Shown piece by piece: positions 1 through 8,556 of a stretch of 34,608 nucleotides of DNA (positions are counted from its first letter, which is position 1; each line of letters opens with the position of its first letter). The notes beneath the pieces are model-generated. The model was not told the DNA's origin, ran no database searches, and was given only the letters and a program-made list of their open reading frames with translations. The translations under genes were made by a program, and so were the position numbers. This DNA is from Myxococcales bacterium. Its GTDB lineage: Bacteria > Myxococcota_A > Polyangia > Polyangiales > JAFGIB01. The stretch lies in contig JAPPOT010000447.1 of the NCBI GenBank assembly GCA_028817855.1, positions 1 through 34,608 on the forward strand. Direction: 5' to 3'.

Positions 1-292
1 CCCCCCCGCCGCCCGGCCCCCCCCCCGGCCCACTGGGGGAAACATGAGCCCCTTCGAGCGCGCGACCGAGTGCCTCAAGCGCGGTGACAGCGCCTGCGCC
101 GTCGAGGCCCTCGAGGGCAACGTCCGCACCGCCAAGGAGTGGGAGCTCCTGATCGAGAGCTACCGCGCCAACGGCCAGAGCGCCCGCGCCGAGCGCCGCA
201 TGCGTGCCTACCTCGTCCAGTTCCCCAACGGCCGCCGGGCCGCCGTGTACCGCCGCATGCTCGGCCCCTCCGACCCGGCCCCCGAGCAGTAG
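1..292 (+). CDS. C-terminal part of a protein with a Pro-rich linker and a TPR-like helical tail (5' end outside window)
   Basis: The frame is open from the left edge of the window with no stop, so this is probably the end of a longer gene, although an ATG at 44 could start an 82-residue protein. The codons before 44 encode mostly proline, alanine and arginine, a typical low-complexity linker. The tail (from 44) is a compact helical module resembling a TPR-type repeat: a CLKRGD...CAVEALEG helix pair, then LLIESYRANG and a helix ending in QFPNGRR. From general knowledge, such Pro-linker plus helical tails occur at the C-termini of myxobacterial Ser/Thr kinases and related membrane-anchored regulators; that identity is inference because no catalytic domain is in view. 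The stop is TAG at 290-292, and a tRNA on the other strand follows. Confidence 0.6.
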   Translation, partial: PPAARPPPRPTGGNMSPFERATECLKRGDSACAVEALEGNVRTAKEWELLIESYRANGQSARAERRMRAYLVQFPNGRRAAVYRRMLGPSDPAPEQ

Positions 293-340
293 GCGCGCCT
301 GACGCAGCGAAGACCAGGCGTCCGAGAACGCCTGGCCTCC

Positions 341-415
341 TGGAGCGGGCAACCAGATTCGAACTGGCGACCTGCAGCTTGGGAAGCTGCCACTCTACCG
401 CTGAGTTATGCCCGC
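341..415 (-). tRNA. tRNA-Gly (anticodon CCC)
   Basis: Read on the minus strand, all arms fold: a 7-bp acceptor stem (GCGGGCA with TGCCCGC), a D-arm with 4-bp stem ACTC/GAGT, an anticodon stem GCAGC/GCTGC around the seven-base loop TTCCCAA (anticodon CCC), a 5-base variable loop, and a T-arm with loop TTCGAAT closed by a stem with one G-T wobble. A discriminator T and an encoded CCA (plus-strand TGG at 341-343) complete 75 nt. No other tRNA is nearby. There is no sign that it serves as an integration site in this window. Confidence 0.95.
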
Positions 416-649
416 AAGGGGTTGGGATTATTGGACTCGGTCTCGGCCATCGTCAAGTACTCGTCGTGACGATAGCGGGCTCAGTGTTCGGGTGCCCACA
501 GACAGAGTCAGGGTCATCGCCCGACCCGCGCGGACGTGCGCCGCTGTGATCTCGGGAGGGTCGAAATCGTTCCTGCACGCCTCGGCAAGGGTCACGACGG
601 CATGATCCTTGTGTGCGGCGCGATCGCTGTAGCCGTGCTAGGGCTCGGG

Positions 650-2350
650 ATGGCGCTGCTACAGTGTCGCGAGCTTCGCTACAGCCCGGGCAGCGCCGAG
701 GTGCTGGCGGGGGTGTCCTTTGCTGTCGATCAGGGACAGCGGGTGGGACTGGTGGGCACAAATGGGTGCGGGAAGTCCTCGCTGCTGCGGATCCTCGGCG
801 GGGAGTTGGAGCCGGACTCGGGAGAGGTGGTGACGCGGCGTGGGGCGTCGATCACGCTGGTCAGTCAGTTCTTACCGGAGGCGCTTCGAGCGCAGACGGT
901 GCAGCGGGTGGTCGAGGATGCAGCCCGGGAGGCTCACCGCGCAAACGAGTTGCTCACCCGCTTGGACTTCACGGTGGCGCAGCGCGGGCAGACGGCGGGG
1001 TCGCTCAGCGGCGGTGAGGTCAACCGGATGCTGCTGGCGCGCGCGGTCGCGGCCGAGCCGGACCTGATCCTGCTCGACGAGCCCACCAATCACCTGGACG
1101 TGGAGACGGTCGTCGCCTTTCAGCGCTTCGTGACGGAGTACGTGCGCAAGGCCTTCCTCTTGGTCAGCCACGATCGCGCCCTGCTCGATGCGCTCACCGA
1201 GCGCACGGTCTTCCTGCGCGGCGGCGAGGCCCACGCCTTCGATCTGTCCTATTCCGGCGCGCGGCACGAGCTGCTGCAGAGCGAGGCGGCTGCGCTGCAG
1301 CGGAGGGAAACGCAGCAGCGGGAGATCGACCGCGTGCGCGCCAGCATGAAGCGGCTGAAGCACTGGGCCCACGTCTACGACAACGAGAAGCTCGCGCGCA
1401 AAGCACGCAGCATGGGCAAGCGCGTGGAGCGGATGGAGGCAAGCCAACAGGCCGCACCGTGGGCGGACCGGCGCCGGCTCGCCGCCGCCGACAGTGACGT
1501 GCGCGCCAGGCGCCTGCTCGACGTGGAGCAGACACGGGTGAGCGCGCCCGACGGGCGCGTGCTCTTCGAGGTGGAGGGCTTCTACCTGCGGCGCGGCGAC
1601 CGGGTTGCGCTGCTAGGGGAGAACGGCAGCGGGAAGAGCACGCTCCTCAGGCATCTATGCGAGGTGGCGGACGGGAACGAGATGCGCGAGGGCGGCGTGC
1701 GCTTCAACCCCCAGGCAAAGCTGGGATACTACGACCAGGAGCTGTCGACGCTCGATCCGCAACGCACGCTGCTGCAGACCCTGGTGGACTGCAGCGATCA
1801 GCCCACCGACCGCCTGCGCGGCAAGCTGTCGACGGCGGGCTTTCCACCGCGAAGCCACGAGCGCGCGGTGGAGACACTGAGCGGCGGTGAGAAGTCGCGC
1901 CTGCTCTTTCTCGTGCTCGAGCTGACGCAGCCCAACCTCTTGCTGCTCGACGAGCCCACCAACCACATCGACCTGGAGGGCTGCGAGGCGCTGGAGGCCG
2001 AGTTGCTCTCCGGTGGCCTCACGCTGCTCTTCGTCTCGCACGATCGCCGCTTCACCGAGAGCGTGGCAAACCGCTTCGTGTGCGTGCGGGGCGGCACCCT
2101 CGAGGAGGTACCGAGCCTGGATGCGTACTTCGAGCAGGTCGCCCCCGACAAGCCCGTCGCGGATGCGGAGGATGCAACGGACACGCCGGGGTCACCCGAG
2201 GCCGGCAGTGAAGGCGATGCGTTGGCGCGCATCATGGAGCTGGAGGCGAAGCTGGAGGCCGACCTCGCGCGCAAGAAGAAGCACCAGAAGCCGAAGTTGC
2301 AGCAGGCCTGGCGCGAGGAGATCGCGGAGCTCTACACGCACCTCTCGTAA
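650..2350 (+). CDS. ABC-F family ATPase (ribosome-associated type, two ABC cassettes)
   Basis: This 566-residue protein has two ATP-binding cassettes on one chain and no membrane segments, which defines the ABC-F group acting on ribosomes (translation factors, ribosome rescue or antibiotic protection). Cassette 1 has Walker A GTNGCGKSS (about residues 36-44), signature LSGGE and Walker B LILLDEPTNHLD. Cassette 2 has Walker A GENGSGKST (about 323-331), LSGGEKSR and LLLLDEPTNHID. A charged helical linker joins them, and a Lys/Glu-rich coiled-coil-like tail ends the chain. The frame is open further upstream, but the ATG at 650 (MALLQCRELRYS) gives the usual family N-terminus; the extra 38 upstream residues look unlike coding sequence. 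The subfamily (Uup-like, EttA-like or resistance type) cannot be settled by eye. It converges on the lipoprotein gene downstream. Confidence 0.9.
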   Translation: MALLQCRELRYSPGSAEVLAGVSFAVDQGQRVGLVGTNGCGKSSLLRILGGELEPDSGEVVTRRGASITLVSQFLPEALRAQTVQRVVEDAAREAHRANELLTRLDFTVAQRGQTAGSLSGGEVNRMLLARAVAAEPDLILLDEPTNHLDVETVVAFQRFVTEYVRKAFLLVSHDRALLDALTERTVFLRGGEAHAFDLSYSGARHELLQSEAAALQRRETQQREIDRVRASMKRLKHWAHVYDNEKLARKARSMGKRVERMEASQQAAPWADRRRLAAADSDVRARRLLDVEQTRVSAPDGRVLFEVEGFYLRRGDRVALLGENGSGKSTLLRHLCEVADGNEMREGGVRFNPQAKLGYYDQELSTLDPQRTLLQTLVDCSDQPTDRLRGKLSTAGFPPRSHERAVETLSGGEKSRLLFLVLELTQPNLLLLDEPTNHIDLEGCEALEAELLSGGLTLLFVSHDRRFTESVANRFVCVRGGTLEEVPSLDAYFEQVAPDKPVADAEDATDTPGSPEAGSEGDALARIMELEAKLEADLARKKKHQKPKLQQAWREEIAELYTHLS

Positions 2351-2389
2351 GCCTCGTGCCTGTGGCAGCCCGGACTCCGGACCGCGGGT

Positions 2390-3841
2390 CTAGCGCTCGA
2401 AGCCCTGGACGATGATCGTGTTGCCGTCCTTGCTGCGGCCCAGCTGGGCCTTGTTGCCCTCGGTATCGACGAGCAGGAGGGTTGCGGAGCGGTGGTGGAC
2501 GGTGAGGCCGTGGCGCTCGGCCACGGTGGCGAGGGCCTGAGTGGCTTCGCGGGAGCCCTCGAGGGCAGCGTCGAGCTGGCGCTGGAGCTCGGGGCTGGCG
2601 GCGATCTCCTCGGCCATGGCGGCGGTGGTGCGGCGCAGGATCTCGTCGTCGATGGCGATGATCTGGAGCCGGGTGCCGCCGGTGTCGCGCTCGAAGATGC
2701 GGGCGCGGGCGGTGCCGCCGCCGGTGGCGGCGACGAGCAGGCGGTCGCCCGAGAGGGAGAGGGCGCTGCCGAAGCCGGGCTGGGCGTCGGGATCGGTGAG
2801 CACGCCCTGGGGCGTGTAGCCGCTGCCATCGGTGGCCTCGATCAGGACCTGGACGGTGTCCTCGTTCGAAACAAAGAGATAGCCGGGGACCGTGCCGGTG
2901 CTGGGGCGAAAGGCGACGGGCTTGCGGCCGCCATCGGTGACGGGGCGCTGCCAGATGGCGCTCCAGACACCGCCACTGCGCTCGAAGAGGTGCACGGCGG
3001 TCTCCTCGAGCACGACCAGGCGGTCGCCGTGGAGGTCGATGCCGGAGCCGAAGAGGTCGTCGGGGGCGCTGGTGGGGGAGAAGAGCACCTGCTGCGGCAC
3101 CCACTCGCCGTCGCTCTTGATGAAGACGTGGACCTCGCCGGGCACGATCGGGGTGCCGCCCCCCGTGCCGGCGCCGCCGGGACCGCGGCGGCTGATCGCG
3201 AGGGTGTCGCCGGACACCCGGATGGTCTCGCCGAAGGCGGTCTCCTGGACGTCGCTCGGCGGCTTGAGCTCGTGGGTCTGCTGGTAGAGGCCACCGACGC
3301 GCTCGAAGACGAAGACGCGGCCCGCGGTGTCGCCGTAGTGATGTGCTCCGACGAAGAGCTCGTCGCCCTGCACGGCGAGCGCGTTGCCGAAGAGGATCTC
3401 CGGACCGAAGCCGGGTGGCGGGTCGAAGCTCTCGGGCGTGACGCGCTGGGTGAAGGTCCAGGTGCCGCCGACGCGGTCGTAGACGTCGACATAGCCGTTG
3501 TCGATCACCTGGGGCTCGCCCCAGGGAGCGCCTATGAAGAGCCGATCACCGGAGAGGGCGACGGCCTTGCCGAAGAGGCCGGGGGGCGCGCCCTGGGCGG
3601 GCGTGAAGCGCTGGATGTGCACCCACAGATGAGGCGGAAGGGACGAACCGTCCGGCGGGCGCTCGTAGAGGTCCGCCGACTGGGAGTTGCCGATCAGCGC
3701 CAGCTCACCCTCGAGCGCCACGCTCTGGGCGAAGCTCGAGGTATCGGCCTGCTCGGGCGCCTCCGCCACGTAGACCCACGATGGAGTGCACCCGATCGCC
3801 AGCAGGGCGAGCCCCGCCATCCAAGCTCTGTGTACGGACAT
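2390..3841 (-). CDS. FG-GAP / beta-propeller-type lipoprotein
   Basis: This 483-residue predicted lipoprotein has an N-terminal signal peptide ending in a lipobox (LLAIGC, Cys18). The start at 3841 was chosen because it gives this signal peptide and follows a GGGGAGGA Shine-Dalgarno sequence; the frame extends 31 codons further upstream without a better start. The body carries at least six repeats of the type VALSGDRLFIGAP (also LAVQGDELFVGAH, IRVSGDTLAIS, IDLHGDRLVVL, LSLSGDRLLVAA), each followed by a VYVFERVGG-like strand. This is the pattern of FG-GAP/integrin-alpha-like propellers common in myxobacterial surface proteins. The last 90 residues are different: a helical stretch rich in Glu/Ala, then a short beta segment ending IIVQGFER. 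Its ligand is unknown. The gene converges with the ABC-F gene across a 39-bp gap. Confidence 0.85.
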   Translation of the reverse strand: MSVHRAWMAGLALLAIGCTPSWVYVAEAPEQADTSSFAQSVALEGELALIGNSQSADLYERPPDGSSLPPHLWVHIQRFTPAQGAPPGLFGKAVALSGDRLFIGAPWGEPQVIDNGYVDVYDRVGGTWTFTQRVTPESFDPPPGFGPEILFGNALAVQGDELFVGAHHYGDTAGRVFVFERVGGLYQQTHELKPPSDVQETAFGETIRVSGDTLAISRRGPGGAGTGGGTPIVPGEVHVFIKSDGEWVPQQVLFSPTSAPDDLFGSGIDLHGDRLVVLEETAVHLFERSGGVWSAIWQRPVTDGGRKPVAFRPSTGTVPGYLFVSNEDTVQVLIEATDGSGYTPQGVLTDPDAQPGFGSALSLSGDRLLVAATGGGTARARIFERDTGGTRLQIIAIDDEILRRTTAAMAEEIAASPELQRQLDAALEGSREATQALATVAERHGLTVHHRSATLLLVDTEGNKAQLGRSKDGNTIIVQGFER

Positions 3842-4071
3842 CCTGTCCTCCCCTCTCCCCGCCACCCTACAGACCACCGATGGGCCCCGTTGTGAAGCGG
3901 TTAATGACCGCGCAGGCGTTCCGGCGGGTGACATCTGCGTCTCTCGCGGGGTCCAGGTGTTCAGCCATTGGGATAGAGGGCGCGGGCGTGCTCGAGGAGC
4001 TCCTCGGGGGTGAGCGCACGGGTCGCGCCCTCGAAAGGCGCGGTGGGCGCGCTTCAGGTACGCTCGCGGGC

Positions 4072-5016
4072 ATGCCCCTGCACCCCACCATCGAAGCGCT
4101 GCATCAGGGGATGCGGCAGAACCCGGACAGCCGCGAGATGCACGAGCTGACGCCCGAGGAGGGGCGCGCCGCGTACCGCGCGCTCGGGCAGGCCTTCGGG
4201 CCCGGTCCGGACCTTGCCCGGGTGGAGGACCGCGCCGCGCCGGGGCCGGCGGGCGACATCCCGCTGCGGGTGTACGCGCCGCAGAGCGAGGGGCCGCTGC
4301 CGGTGCTGGTCTACTACCACGGCGGCGGCTTCGTGATCGGCGACCTGGAGAGCCACGACCGGCCGTGCCGCGAGCTGTGCAAGGCGGCCGGCTGCCTGCT
4401 CGTGGCGGTCGACTACCGCCTCGCGCCGGAGCACCCCTTCCCGGCGGCGGTGGAGGACAGCCTCGCCGCGCTGCACTGGATCGCCGACAACGCGGACGAG
4501 CTCGGTGGCGATCCCAAGCGCCTCGCGGTGGGCGGCGACAGCGCGGGCGGCAACCTCGCCGCCGTGATGGCCCTGCTCGCGCGCGACGGCGGCCCCGCGC
4601 TGCGCTTGCAGCTGCTAGTCTACCCCACCGTCGACCGCCGCATCGAGCGCTACCCCTCGACCGAGGAGAACGCCGAGGCGCCGTTCCTCGGGAAGGTGAC
4701 GATGGAGTGGTTCATGGGCCACTACCTCGGGACCGCAGAAGTCACGGAGGCGCATCTCGATCCGCGGGTCTCGCCCCTGCTGGCAGACTCCCACGCCGGG
4801 CTGCCGCCCGCCCTGACCCTCACCGCGGGCTTCGATCCGCTCCGCGATCAGGGCACCGCCTACCACGAGGCGCTGACGGGCGCCGGCGTCGACAGCACCC
4901 TGCACGCCTTCGACAACATGCCCCACGCCTTCTTCCAACTCAGCGGACTGGTCGAGGAGGGCAAGCAGGCGATCGCCGAGTCCGCCGCGGCGCTGCGCGC
5001 GGCGTTTGCGGACTAG
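4072..5016 (+). CDS. alpha/beta hydrolase of the hormone-sensitive lipase (HSL) family, probable esterase
   Basis: This 314-residue protein has all the hallmarks of HSL-family carboxylesterases (Aes/LipH type), which hydrolyse short-chain acyl or aryl esters in the cytoplasm. The oxyanion-hole motif HGGGF is at 83-87, the nucleophile elbow GDSAGG has Ser157, and the rest of the triad is Asp255 (in TAGFDPLRD) and His285 (in MPHAFF). The conserved DYRLAPEHPFPAA segment lies between. The ATG at 4072 gives a standard family N-terminus; the open frame further upstream has no family similarity. The natural substrate cannot be read from the sequence. The TAG stop (5014-5016) touches the left arm of an inverted-repeat element. 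Confidence 0.92.
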   Translation: MPLHPTIEALHQGMRQNPDSREMHELTPEEGRAAYRALGQAFGPGPDLARVEDRAAPGPAGDIPLRVYAPQSEGPLPVLVYYHGGGFVIGDLESHDRPCRELCKAAGCLLVAVDYRLAPEHPFPAAVEDSLAALHWIADNADELGGDPKRLAVGGDSAGGNLAAVMALLARDGGPALRLQLLVYPTVDRRIERYPSTEENAEAPFLGKVTMEWFMGHYLGTAEVTEAHLDPRVSPLLADSHAGLPPALTLTAGFDPLRDQGTAYHEALTGAGVDSTLHAFDNMPHAFFQLSGLVEEGKQAIAESAAALRAAFAD

Positions 5017-5179
5017 AACCCATCTCACAACCTCCCGTGGATGGATTTCGGAGCGCGACGGTGTCGAGCGGGGCATCGGCGAACCGAGGCAATGCGCGGG
5101 TATTGTCGAGCGTGAGGTGATGGCGCGGGCGGCGCCGTCCCGCCCGAAAGGTGCCCCCAGGAGGTTGTGAGATGGGTTC
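5016..5179. repeat. MITE-like element 1 (164 bp with perfect 20-bp terminal inverted repeats)
   Basis: The arms at 5016-5035 and 5160-5179 are perfect reverse complements over 20 bp (left arm begins GAACCCATCTCAC). They enclose 124 bp with no coding capacity. The left arm starts at the last base of the esterase stop codon. No target-site duplication is visible at the edges. A partial relative of the arm (GGTTTGTGAGATCGGGAAC) occurs at 5671-5689. The structure fits a non-autonomous miniature inverted-repeat element, but a large RNA hairpin acting at the 3' end of the esterase transcript would look the same. Confidence 0.6.
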
Positions 5180-5192
5180 CAATGGCGCCCGA

Positions 5193-5216
5193 CGCCGGGC
5201 CCGGAGAGACCCGGCG
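5193..5216 (-). terminator. possible hairpin terminator downstream of the HPF-like gene
   Basis: The arms 5193-5199 and 5210-5216 (CGCCGGG/CCCGGCG) form a 7-bp GC stem with a 10-base loop, just past the stop of the minus-strand HPF-like gene. There is no T-tract, so Rho-independent termination is not demonstrated. GC-rich hairpins arise often by chance at this base composition. Confidence 0.25.
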
Positions 5217-5221
5217 CCGGG

Positions 5222-5560
5222 CTAGGGGTGTACCGGAGTCATGCTGGAGCGTCGGCGCGGCACCCCCGGGCCGAGCTGACGGCTCGCTGCGTCGAATGCC
5301 TTGCGTAGGGCCGGGCGCATGCTCTCGCCCGCGATCGCGCGCGAGCTGCCGGCCACCGCACCGCGCCCCGTTGCCCCCCATAGCTGCACCATGACGCGGC
5401 ACTCGGACGCCCCCCTCGCCGACCGGGCTTCGGCTTCCACGGTCACGTGACAGCTCGAGAGCGTCGGCGTACGTGCTCGGAGCTTGTCGGCATGGCGATG
5501 GGCTTCGCGAACGATGTCGGCCGATGGTGGCAACCCGCGGAATGTGACCTGACGCTGCAT
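5222..5560 (-). CDS. HPF/RaiA-like ribosome hibernation (sigma-54 modulation) domain protein
   Basis: This 112-residue protein resembles the HPF/RaiA fold: an N-terminal strand QVTFRGLPPS, a helix IVREAHRHADKLR, strands HVTVEAEA and CRVMVQLW, and a C-terminal helix PALRKAFDAASRQL. In the family it binds the 30S A/P-site region during stationary phase or stress. The length matches short HPF without the dimerisation domain of long HPF. The start at 5560 follows a GGAGGAG Shine-Dalgarno sequence; an in-frame Met 17 codons upstream lacks one. Sequence divergence is considerable, so a stress-related paralogue rather than the main HPF is possible. It sits between two MITE-like elements. Confidence 0.7.
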   Translation of the reverse strand: MQRQVTFRGLPPSADIVREAHRHADKLRARTPTLSSCHVTVEAEARSARGASECRVMVQLWGATGRGAVAGSSRAIAGESMRPALRKAFDAASRQLGPGVPRRRSSMTPVHP

Positions 5561-5938
5561 GCCGTCTCCTCCTCGTGTCTGCCCCTTCGGGGGCGAGTAC
5601 AGGAAGATCATGGGAGGCGCGTGTTTCCGGTGCTTTGCGGCCGGGTGAACTCGGGGCGAATTCTGCGAGCCGGTTTGTGAGATCGGGAACGCGACAGCTG
5701 CCGGGTGCCTCCGGCGCCGGGCACGCGCAAGGGCAGGTTTGAAGACGCCCGAACTCGAGACTAGGGGGTGTCCCTAGCTTCTGCGCCGTCGCGAGCCCGG
5801 AAGGCTCGAGTGAAGTCGGGCCGAACGGAGTGCGAGCAGCACAGGCGTACTCGATGTACGTCGCGCAGCGCCGCGCGAGTACGGGTCGAATTCGCCGAGA
5901 ATTGCGGGCGCAGTAGGCGCAGAATCTAGGGACACCCC
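5561..5938. other. 378-bp gene-free stretch between the HPF-like and alpha-E genes
   Basis: No credible coding sequence is seen on either strand. It holds the upstream region of the HPF-like gene (minus strand, from 5561), a partial copy of the element-1 arm at 5671-5689, and nearly all of MITE-like element 2 (5761-5942). No convincing promoter hexamers were recognised. Confidence 0.6.
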
Positions 5939-5942
5939 CTAG
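5761..5942. repeat. MITE-like element 2 (182 bp with 27-bp terminal inverted repeats)
   Basis: The arms 5761-5787 and 5916-5942 are reverse complements over 27 bp with one mismatch. Each arm starts with CTAGGG and contains its own short palindrome CTAGGG/CCCTAG. The interior has a nested inverted repeat, CGTACTCG (5846-5853) with CGAGTACG (5876-5883), and no open frame. The right arm supplies the TAG stop codon of the minus-strand alpha-E gene. No sequence is shared with element 1. It is either a mobile miniature element or a structured 3' element of the alpha-E transcript. Confidence 0.6.
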
Positions 5943-6919
5943 AGCGTGATGCGCTGGCCGGGAGCGAGCGAGGCGCCGGGGTCGAGCAGGCTGCCCGCGA
6001 TGGCTTCGCCGACCTCGTTGAGGCGGGTCTGGATGCGATCGATGAACTCGTGCAGACCCTCGTCGAAGATGTCCTCGATGGAGGTGTACTCGAGCTCCGA
6101 GCGCAGCCGGCCCATGCGCTTCTCGGCCGGCGTCGTGCGGCGACCGTGGGGCGCGCCGACGATGGCGTCGAGGCTCTTGGCGGCGGTGCCCATGCAGTGC
6201 ATCACCGAGCGCGGAAAGTCCGGGTCGAGCAGCAGGAACTCGGCGACCCGGGTGGGCGAGAGCCGGCCGTGGCGGGCGCGGTACATGTCCAGGGCGCTGG
6301 CCGAGCGCAGCAGCGCCGACCACTGCACGATGTCGAGCGGCGTGCCCACGTCCTCGACCTTCGGCAAGAGCAGGAAGTAGCGCACGTCGAGGATGCGCGT
6401 GGTCTTGTCGGCGCGCTCGATCATCCGGCCCAGGCGCGCGAAGTGCCAGGCCTCGTCGTGGGAGAGGGTGCCGTCTGTGACTCCGACGAAGAGCTGGCTG
6501 GCGCGCCGGATGTTGGCGTAGAGCTCGAGCGGCGACTGCTCTCCCAGGCGCCGGGTCTGCTCGTCGCGCAGCATCAGGTGGAAGGTGTTGAGGGCCTCCC
6601 ACATGGCTGTGGAGATGTTGTCGCGGATGGTGCGCGCGTTCTCTCGTGCGATCGCCAAGCACGAGACGATCGAGTTCGGGTAGGTCGCGTCGTAGGTCAG
6701 GAACTCCATCACCGAGCGGCGCGCCGTGTCCTGATAGCGCTCGTGGTAGCGCTCCTCGTCGCCGGTCACCGCGACCAGCGGGCCCCACTGCTCGCGCATG
6801 GCGTCGCCCAGATCCAGCGACAGCTGCAGGTTCACGTCGATGAAGCGCGCGATGTTCTCGGCCCGCTCGATGTAGCGGCTCATCCAGAACATGGACTCCG
6901 CGACGCGGCTGAGCATCAT
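5939..6919 (-). CDS. Alpha-E domain protein (DUF403), stand-alone
   Basis: This 326-residue all-helical protein begins with the family signature MLSRVAESMFWMSRYIERAENIARFIDV. Alpha-E proteins accompany circularly permuted ATP-grasp ligases and transglutaminase-like peptidases in a conserved operon predicted by comparative genomics to make or process an unknown peptide-type product; their biochemical role is not established. The start at 6919 (the first of two adjacent ATGs) follows a GGAGGGG Shine-Dalgarno sequence. The gene lies 19 bp downstream of the stand-alone ATP-grasp gene on the same strand, so the two are very probably co-transcribed. The stop codon is inside MITE-like element 2. Confidence 0.9.
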   Translation of the reverse strand: MMLSRVAESMFWMSRYIERAENIARFIDVNLQLSLDLGDAMREQWGPLVAVTGDEERYHERYQDTARRSVMEFLTYDATYPNSIVSCLAIARENARTIRDNISTAMWEALNTFHLMLRDEQTRRLGEQSPLELYANIRRASQLFVGVTDGTLSHDEAWHFARLGRMIERADKTTRILDVRYFLLLPKVEDVGTPLDIVQWSALLRSASALDMYRARHGRLSPTRVAEFLLLDPDFPRSVMHCMGTAAKSLDAIVGAPHGRRTTPAEKRMGRLRSELEYTSIEDIFDEGLHEFIDRIQTRLNEVGEAIAGSLLDPGASLAPGQRITL

Positions 6920-6938
6920 GGCGGCCGGCCCCTCCCCC

Positions 6939-8375
6939 TCAGGTGTCCCGCAGCACCCAGGTGTCCTTGCTGCCACCGCCCTGGGAGGAGTTGACCATCA
7001 TCGAGCCGCGCTCGAGGGCTACGCGGGTGAGCCCACCAGGCAGGACGTAGATCTGCTCGCCGTAGAGCACGAAGGGGCGCAGGTCCACGTGCCGGCCCTC
7101 GAGGTCGTCATCGATCAACGTCGGCACGGTCGAGAGCTGGAGCATGGGCTGGGCGACGAAGTTGCGCGGATCGGCCTCGATCTGGGCGCGGCAGGCCTCC
7201 AGCTCGGCCTCGCTGGCGCGCGGCCCCAGCACGATGCCCTTGCCGCCGGATGCGTTCGTGGGCTTGATGACCAGCTGGTCCAGGTGGTCGAGCACGTGCG
7301 CGCGCTGCTTGTCGTCGGCGCAGAGGTAGGTGGGCACGTTCTGCAGGATGGGATCCTCGGCCAGGTAGTACTCGATGACGCGCGGGACGTAGGCGTAGAG
7401 CGCCTTGTCATCGCCCACGCCACCGCCGGGCGCGTTGGCCAGGGTGACCCCCCCGGCCCGGTAGACGTCCATGATGCCGGGCACGCCGAGCAGGGAGTCG
7501 GGCCGGAAGGCCTCGGGATCCATGAAGTCGTCGTCGATGCGGCGGTAGATCACGTCCACGCGCTTGAAGCCGCGGGTGGTGCGCATGTGGACCAACCCAT
7601 CGTGGGTGACCAGGTCGCTGGCCTGGACTAGCTTCACGCCCATCTGGCGCGCCAGGGCGCTGTGCTCGAAGTAGGCGGAGTTGTAGATGCCCGGGGTCCA
7701 GACCACGACGCACGGCTCCTCCACGCCTTCGGGCGCGCAGTGCATCAGCATCTGGAGCAGGCGCTCGGGGTAGTCCTCGACCGGCAGCACCGACTGGCCC
7801 TCGAAGACACGGGGGAAGGCGCGCTTCATCACGGCGCGATTCTCCAGCACGTACGAGACGCCCGAGGGCACGCGCATGTTGTCCTCGAGCACATAGAGGG
7901 TGCCGGCCGCGTCGCGCACCAGGTCGGTGCCGCTGATGTGAGCCCAAATGCCCTTCGGCGGCTTCAGGCCCGCGCACTGGGGGCGGTAACCGTCGCAACT
8001 CTCGATCAGCTCCCGCGGCACCGCGCCGTCCTTCAAGATGCGCTGATCGTTGTAGATGTCGTCGACGAAGAGATTGAGCGCGCGCACCCGCTGCGCCAGT
8101 CCGCGCTCCACCCGCTCCCACTCGCTCTCGGCGATCACGCGCGGGATGATGTCCAGGGGCCAGACCTTCTCGGTGCCATCCTGGTGGCCGTAGACATTGA
8201 AGGTGATGCCCAGGTTGCGCATCGTGACCATCGCGGCGTTCTGGTACTGGCGCAGCTCGCCGCTGGAGAGGGCCTCGAGGCGCTCGAAGAGCAGCTCCGA
8301 GCCCTCCCGCGGATGTCCCGAGGTCTGGAACATCTCGTCGTAGCCGGAGCCGACGTCGTAACTCGAGAGTTGCAT
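6939..8375 (-). CDS. Circularly permuted ATP-grasp type 2 protein (DUF404/DUF407), stand-alone
   Basis: This 478-residue protein matches the CP_ATPgrasp_2 family, predicted ATP-dependent carboxylate-amine ligases. Recognisable segments are the N-terminal [19 protein letters not shown], the [19 protein letters not shown] block, [13 protein letters not shown], the glycine-rich ATP-loop region [12 protein letters not shown], and the C-terminal [11 protein letters not shown] typical of the family end. The start at 8375 (MQLSSYDVG) was chosen over an upstream open extension that lacks family similarity. It is the first gene of a two-gene minus-strand unit with the alpha-E gene and is divergent from the transglutaminase-DUF2126 gene across 181 bp. 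The substrate is unknown. Confidence 0.92.
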   Translation of the reverse strand: MQLSSYDVGSGYDEMFQTSGHPREGSELLFERLEALSSGELRQYQNAAMVTMRNLGITFNVYGHQDGTEKVWPLDIIPRVIAESEWERVERGLAQRVRALNLFVDDIYNDQRILKDGAVPRELIESCDGYRPQCAGLKPPKGIWAHISGTDLVRDAAGTLYVLEDNMRVPSGVSYVLENRAVMKRAFPRVFEGQSVLPVEDYPERLLQMLMHCAPEGVEEPCVVVWTPGIYNSAYFEHSALARQMGVKLVQASDLVTHDGLVHMRTTRGFKRVDVIYRRIDDDFMDPEAFRPDSLLGVPGIMDVYRAGGVTLANAPGGGVGDDKALYAYVPRVIEYYLAEDPILQNVPTYLCADDKQRAHVLDHLDQLVIKPTNASGGKGIVLGPRASEAELEACRAQIEADPRNFVAQPMLQLSTVPTLIDDDLEGRHVDLRPFVLYGEQIYVLPGGLTRVALERGSMMVNSSQGGGSKDTWVLRDT

Positions 8376-8556
8376 CGCTGGGCCGCCAGTCTTTGAAGTG
8401 CCCGCGCCGCCCCCAATGCGCAACCCTCGGATTGCCGGGGAGGTGCGATGTTGCACGGAGTTTCGAGCGGCGAAATGTGGGCGAAACACACGCGGGACTA
8501 TGTCAGGCTGGGCGGGCTCGCAGCCGACGCGGACGGTCGGCTGTGCCCGGGATGCC
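8376..8556. promoter_or_regulatory. Divergent intergenic region between the two halves of the ATP-grasp/alpha-E cluster
   Basis: This 181-bp gap lies between divergent start codons and must contain the promoters of both transcription units. No hexamer pair was convincing by eye. Its position makes it the likely shared control point of the cluster. Confidence 0.4.

Noticed and set aside
650..2350. Naming the ABC-F protein as a specific antibiotic-resistance factor
   Set aside because: The interdomain linker that determines subfamily could not be matched by eye to a resistance type, so only the family is called.
3961..4053. A short minus-strand frame ending ALTPEELLEHARALYPNG before a stop
   Set aside because: It looks protein-like and may be a gene remnant, but it has an in-frame stop 30 codons upstream, no start codon and no recognised family, so it cannot be supported as a gene.
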